From an uncultured Clostridia bacterium (lineage in GTDB: Bacteria; Bacillota; Clostridia; TANB77; CAG-508): a DNA stretch of 8,532 nucleotides. Below, in pieces: positions 6,562 to 8,532 of this stretch. Below the pieces are notes generated by a model. It was not told where the DNA came from, made no database searches, and saw only the letters and a list, made by a program, of their open reading frames with translations. The stretch is taken from contig CALXVO010000051.1 in assembly GCA_944392065.1 (NCBI GenBank), positions 1 to 8,532 of the forward strand, in the 5' to 3' direction. The stretch's first letter is position 1. Every line of letters starts with the position of its first letter. The position numbers and the translations under genes are program-made.

Positions 6562-8506
6562 AATAACTGCATGGAATAACAATCAAGTTACTGATGTACC
6601 TTCAGAAGCTATTTATCTAGAAGATATTGACACAAAAAAAGTATGGTCCGTTACTGTAAATCCAACACCAGATAACAATGATTATTATATAACCTATGGA
6701 TTTGGGTATAGCAAATATATGCATACAAGTAATGGGATAAGGCAGGAACTAAATGTGTTTGTGCCACAAAAAGAAAATTGTAAAGTGCAAATATTGCATT
6801 TAGAAAATAAATTGGCTAAAAAGAAAAATTTAAAAATAGTATATTATCTAAAACCAGTTTTAGATGAGGACGAAATTAAATCAAATGGATACATTGAATT
6901 AAAATATAATAATAGTACTAACGTAATTACTTTGCAAAATCAGTCTAAGGAAGTAAAAGATAGAGTTATAGCATATATTGCATGTAGCGAAAAGATAACA
7001 TCTTATACAGGTAGCAAGATGTCTTTTATAGGAAAAGGAACAATTAAAAATCCAGAAGGAATTAGAAAACTAGAATTAGACAGGGAAAATACTTTAGGTA
7101 AAGATGAAGCCATTGCGATTGAGCTTAAAATTAGTTTAGAGGCATTTGAGGGAAAATATATAGTAATTACCTTAGGAGCAGACGAAAATGCATTAGATCT
7201 TCAAGATGTGGCATACAAATATGCCAATATAAATAATGCAGTTAGTGAATATGAAAATACAAAGAGATATTGGAGAGAACTTCTTGGAAATATAAAAGTA
7301 AACACTCCGGTTGAATCTATGAATATTATGCTTAATGGTTGGCTTTTATACCAGACACTTTGCTCTAGAATGCTTGCAAGAAGCGGGTATTATCAATCTG
7401 GCGGAGCATATGGATTTAGAGACCAACTTCAGGATTGCATAGGTTTAAAATACATTTCACCAGAATTTTTGAAAAGGCAAATTATAAAGCACAGCAAGCA
7501 CCAATTTATAGAAGGAGACGTAGAACACTGGTGGCATGAAGAAACAGGAAGAGGAATACGTACTAGATTTTCAGACGATTTGCTATGGCTTCCATACATG
7601 GTAGCAGAGTATATTAAATTCACTGGGGACTATAGTATATTAGATGTAGAAACAAGCTATGTGAAAGGTGCAGTTTTGGAAGAAGGAGTAGATGAAAGGT
7701 ATGATCTGTTTTTGGGGACGGAGGAAAAAAACGACATTTACGATCATTGCATTCGAGCAATTGAAAAATCATTAAACTTTGGAGAAAATGGACTTCCTAA
7801 AATAGGCTCAGGAGATTGGAATGACGGATTTAGTACAGTGGGAAATAAAGGAAGAGGGGAAAGCGTATGGCTTGGATTTTTCCAATATAAAGTGCTAGAT
7901 GAGTTTAGTAAGATATGTGAAAAATATAAAGATAAATTAGAAGAAGAGAAATATATTAGAGTAAATAAAGAAGAAATTCTGAAACAGGATAATAAAGCAG
8001 AAGCGTTGGAACAGAAGAATAATAATGCAGAAATAGTAGAAGTTGATATGCGATATGGAGAAGATAATAGCAAAGAACAAGATTTAAATAATGAAAGAAT
8101 AGACGAAAATAAAATAACGAAAAATACAGAAAAAGAAAGAGTAGAGAGATACAGAAGTATTATGGAAAGTTTAAGGAAAGCCTTAAACACAAATGCATGG
8201 GATGGAAGATGGTATAAAAGAGCTTTTATGGATGATGGAAATGTGCTGGGAAGTATACAAAACGAAGAATGTAGAATAGATAGTATTGCACAGAGCTGGG
8301 CCACGATATCTGGCGCAGGAGATAATGATAAAAAATATATATCAATAGAAGCCTTGGAGAATCACTTAATAGATAGAGAAGCAGGTATTATAAAACTACT
8401 TGACCCACCATTTGAAAGAAGTAAGCTAGAACCGGGATACATTAAAGCATACATCCCAGGAACTAGAGAAAATGGAGGACAATACACACATGTGTGTTGT
8501 TGTTAA
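6557..8506 (+). CDS. GH94 phosphorylase-type domain, C-terminal fragment of the glucan synthase, out of frame and truncated
   Basis: Homology resumes in the +1 frame at GRITAWNNN, directly continuing GYTWYKNSRL of the first fragment. The frame is open from a GTG at 6437, but the overlap 6437-6556 encodes nothing family-like, so that GTG is not a credible separate start. The fragment has the rest of the GH94 N-terminal sandwich (PSEAIYLEDIDTKKVW, YITYGFGYSKY) and then the (alpha/alpha)6 barrel. Conserved barrel blocks are YQSGGAYGFRDQLQD (7391-7435), GDVEHWWHEE (7514-7543), GSGDWNDGF (about 7808-7831), RIDSIAQSWATISGA and PPFERSKLEPGYIK, ending at RENGGQYTH. By family knowledge, the Asp of WND (codon 7823-7825) is the predicted general acid. 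After His (8489-8491) come V-C-C-C and TAA, where the family continues into a helix beginning roughly with Ala and Trp. Perhaps 200 or more C-terminal residues are missing, including part of the substrate and phosphate site, so phosphorylase activity is unlikely. Confidence 0.8.
   Translation, partial: GRITAWNNNQVTDVPSEAIYLEDIDTKKVWSVTVNPTPDNNDYYITYGFGYSKYMHTSNGIRQELNVFVPQKENCKVQILHLENKLAKKKNLKIVYYLKPVLDEDEIKSNGYIELKYNNSTNVITLQNQSKEVKDRVIAYIACSEKITSYTGSKMSFIGKGTIKNPEGIRKLELDRENTLGKDEAIAIELKISLEAFEGKYIVITLGADENALDLQDVAYKYANINNAVSEYENTKRYWRELLGNIKVNTPVESMNIMLNGWLLYQTLCSRMLARSGYYQSGGAYGFRDQLQDCIGLKYISPEFLKRQIIKHSKHQFIEGDVEHWWHEETGRGIRTRFSDDLLWLPYMVAEYIKFTGDYSILDVETSYVKGAVLEEGVDERYDLFLGTEEKNDIYDHCIRAIEKSLNFGENGLPKIGSGDWNDGFSTVGNKGRGESVWLGFFQYKVLDEFSKICEKYKDKLEEEKYIRVNKEEILKQDNKAEALEQKNNNAEIVEVDMRYGEDNSKEQDLNNERIDENKITKNTEKERVERYRSIMESLRKALNTNAWDGRWYKRAFMDDGNVLGSIQNEECRIDSIAQSWATISGAGDNDKKYISIEALENHLIDREAGIIKLLDPPFERSKLEPGYIKAYIPGTRENGGQYTHVCCC
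7943..8134 (+). other. Low-complexity insertion in the GH94 catalytic barrel
   Basis: About 64 residues rich in Glu, Asn and Lys lie between the helix LDEFSKICEKYKDKLE and the helix ERVERYRSIMESLRKALN. In relatives these two helices are nearly adjacent, as I recall. The insert includes KQDNKAEALEQKNNNAEIVE and KEQDLNNERIDENKITKN. It sits downstream of the DWND acid motif and keeps the frame. Confidence 0.5.
8484..8497. repeat. 14-bp perfect palindrome at the point where GH94 homology ends
   Basis: ACACACA (8484-8490) is followed directly by its reverse complement TGTGTGT (8491-8497). The last family-like codon, CAT for His, is 8489-8491, so the break in homology falls on the palindrome centre. 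The remaining sequence to 8532 encodes nothing recognisable in any frame. The palindrome may mark a rearrangement or assembly junction, or be coincidence. Confidence 0.5.
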
Positions 8507-8532
8507 TGCCAGTTTTTGAAAAATATTGATAC

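Larger units (their letters stand above)
148..8506 (+). pseudogene. Cyclic beta-1,2-glucan synthase-like gene (GT84-GH144-GH94), frameshifted and 3'-truncated
   Basis: This is the whole gene, interrupted by a +1 frameshift near 6556 and cut short after 8491. Joining the two frames gives about 2785 residues. Of these, roughly 200 lie in extra low-complexity loops, and the end of the GH94 barrel is absent. Family members such as Brucella Cgs are about 2800-2900 residues. The domain order matches that family: N-terminal region, GT84 with membrane segments, GH144-like domain, GH94 sandwich and barrel. The known role of the family is to build beta-1,2-glucan from UDP-glucose at the inner face of the membrane and then process it. 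Whether clostridial members make cyclic or linear glucan cannot be told from sequence. The motifs on both sides of the frameshift are well conserved, so the damage looks recent, or is a sequencing error. Confidence 0.75.

Noticed and set aside
26..8304. Many open frames on the minus strand, up to 186 codons (for example 2580-3095, 5355-5822, 7744-8304)
   Set aside because: They lie opposite the conserved synthase gene. Their translations are rich in Phe, Leu, Ser and Ile, as expected from the complement of AT-rich coding DNA, and show no family motif.
8471..8510. Fold-back chimera at the 8490/8491 palindrome
   Set aside because: Beyond the 7-bp arms, the right side does not match the reverse complement of the left side, so it is not a simple inverted duplication.

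Overview
The window is AT-rich DNA with AGA/AGG arginine codons and many AAA, AAT, ATA and GAA codons. It has an AAGGAG ribosome binding site in front of a TTG start. This points to a low-GC Gram-positive of the Clostridia type; the exact taxon cannot be read from the sequence.

Almost the whole window is one plus-strand gene for a very large cyclic beta-1,2-glucan synthase-like protein (NdvB/ChvB/Cgs family). It begins at TTG 148. In order it encodes an N-terminal region, a membrane-embedded GT84 glycosyltransferase with six predicted transmembrane segments, a GH144/glycoamylase-like domain and a GH94 phosphorylase-type module. In characterised relatives the GT84 part polymerises glucose from UDP-glucose into a beta-1,2-glucan and the GH94 part processes the chain.

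The gene is broken twice. At about 6556 a +1 frameshift ends the first reading frame at TAG 6559-6561, and GH94 homology resumes in the next frame at 6557. At 8491 homology stops abruptly just after the conserved RENGGQYTH motif, and a stop follows four codons later, so the end of the GH94 catalytic barrel is missing. As written, the gene cannot make a complete enzyme. A sequencing or assembly error could explain either break.

Within the coding region, four or more surface-loop positions carry long Asn/Lys/Glu-rich, frame-preserving insertions. The clearest is a tandem array (1875-2141) of 33-bp units with a 51-bp variant, lying just before the DxD motif of the glycosyltransferase.

The 147-bp leader holds a perfect 15-bp-arm palindrome (49-79), a possible 11-codon upstream reading frame, a small AT-rich hairpin and the ribosome binding site. 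There is no second independent gene, no RNA gene and no CRISPR array. I found no new multi-gene system; the notable features are the repeat-expanded, twice-broken synthase gene and the leader palindrome.
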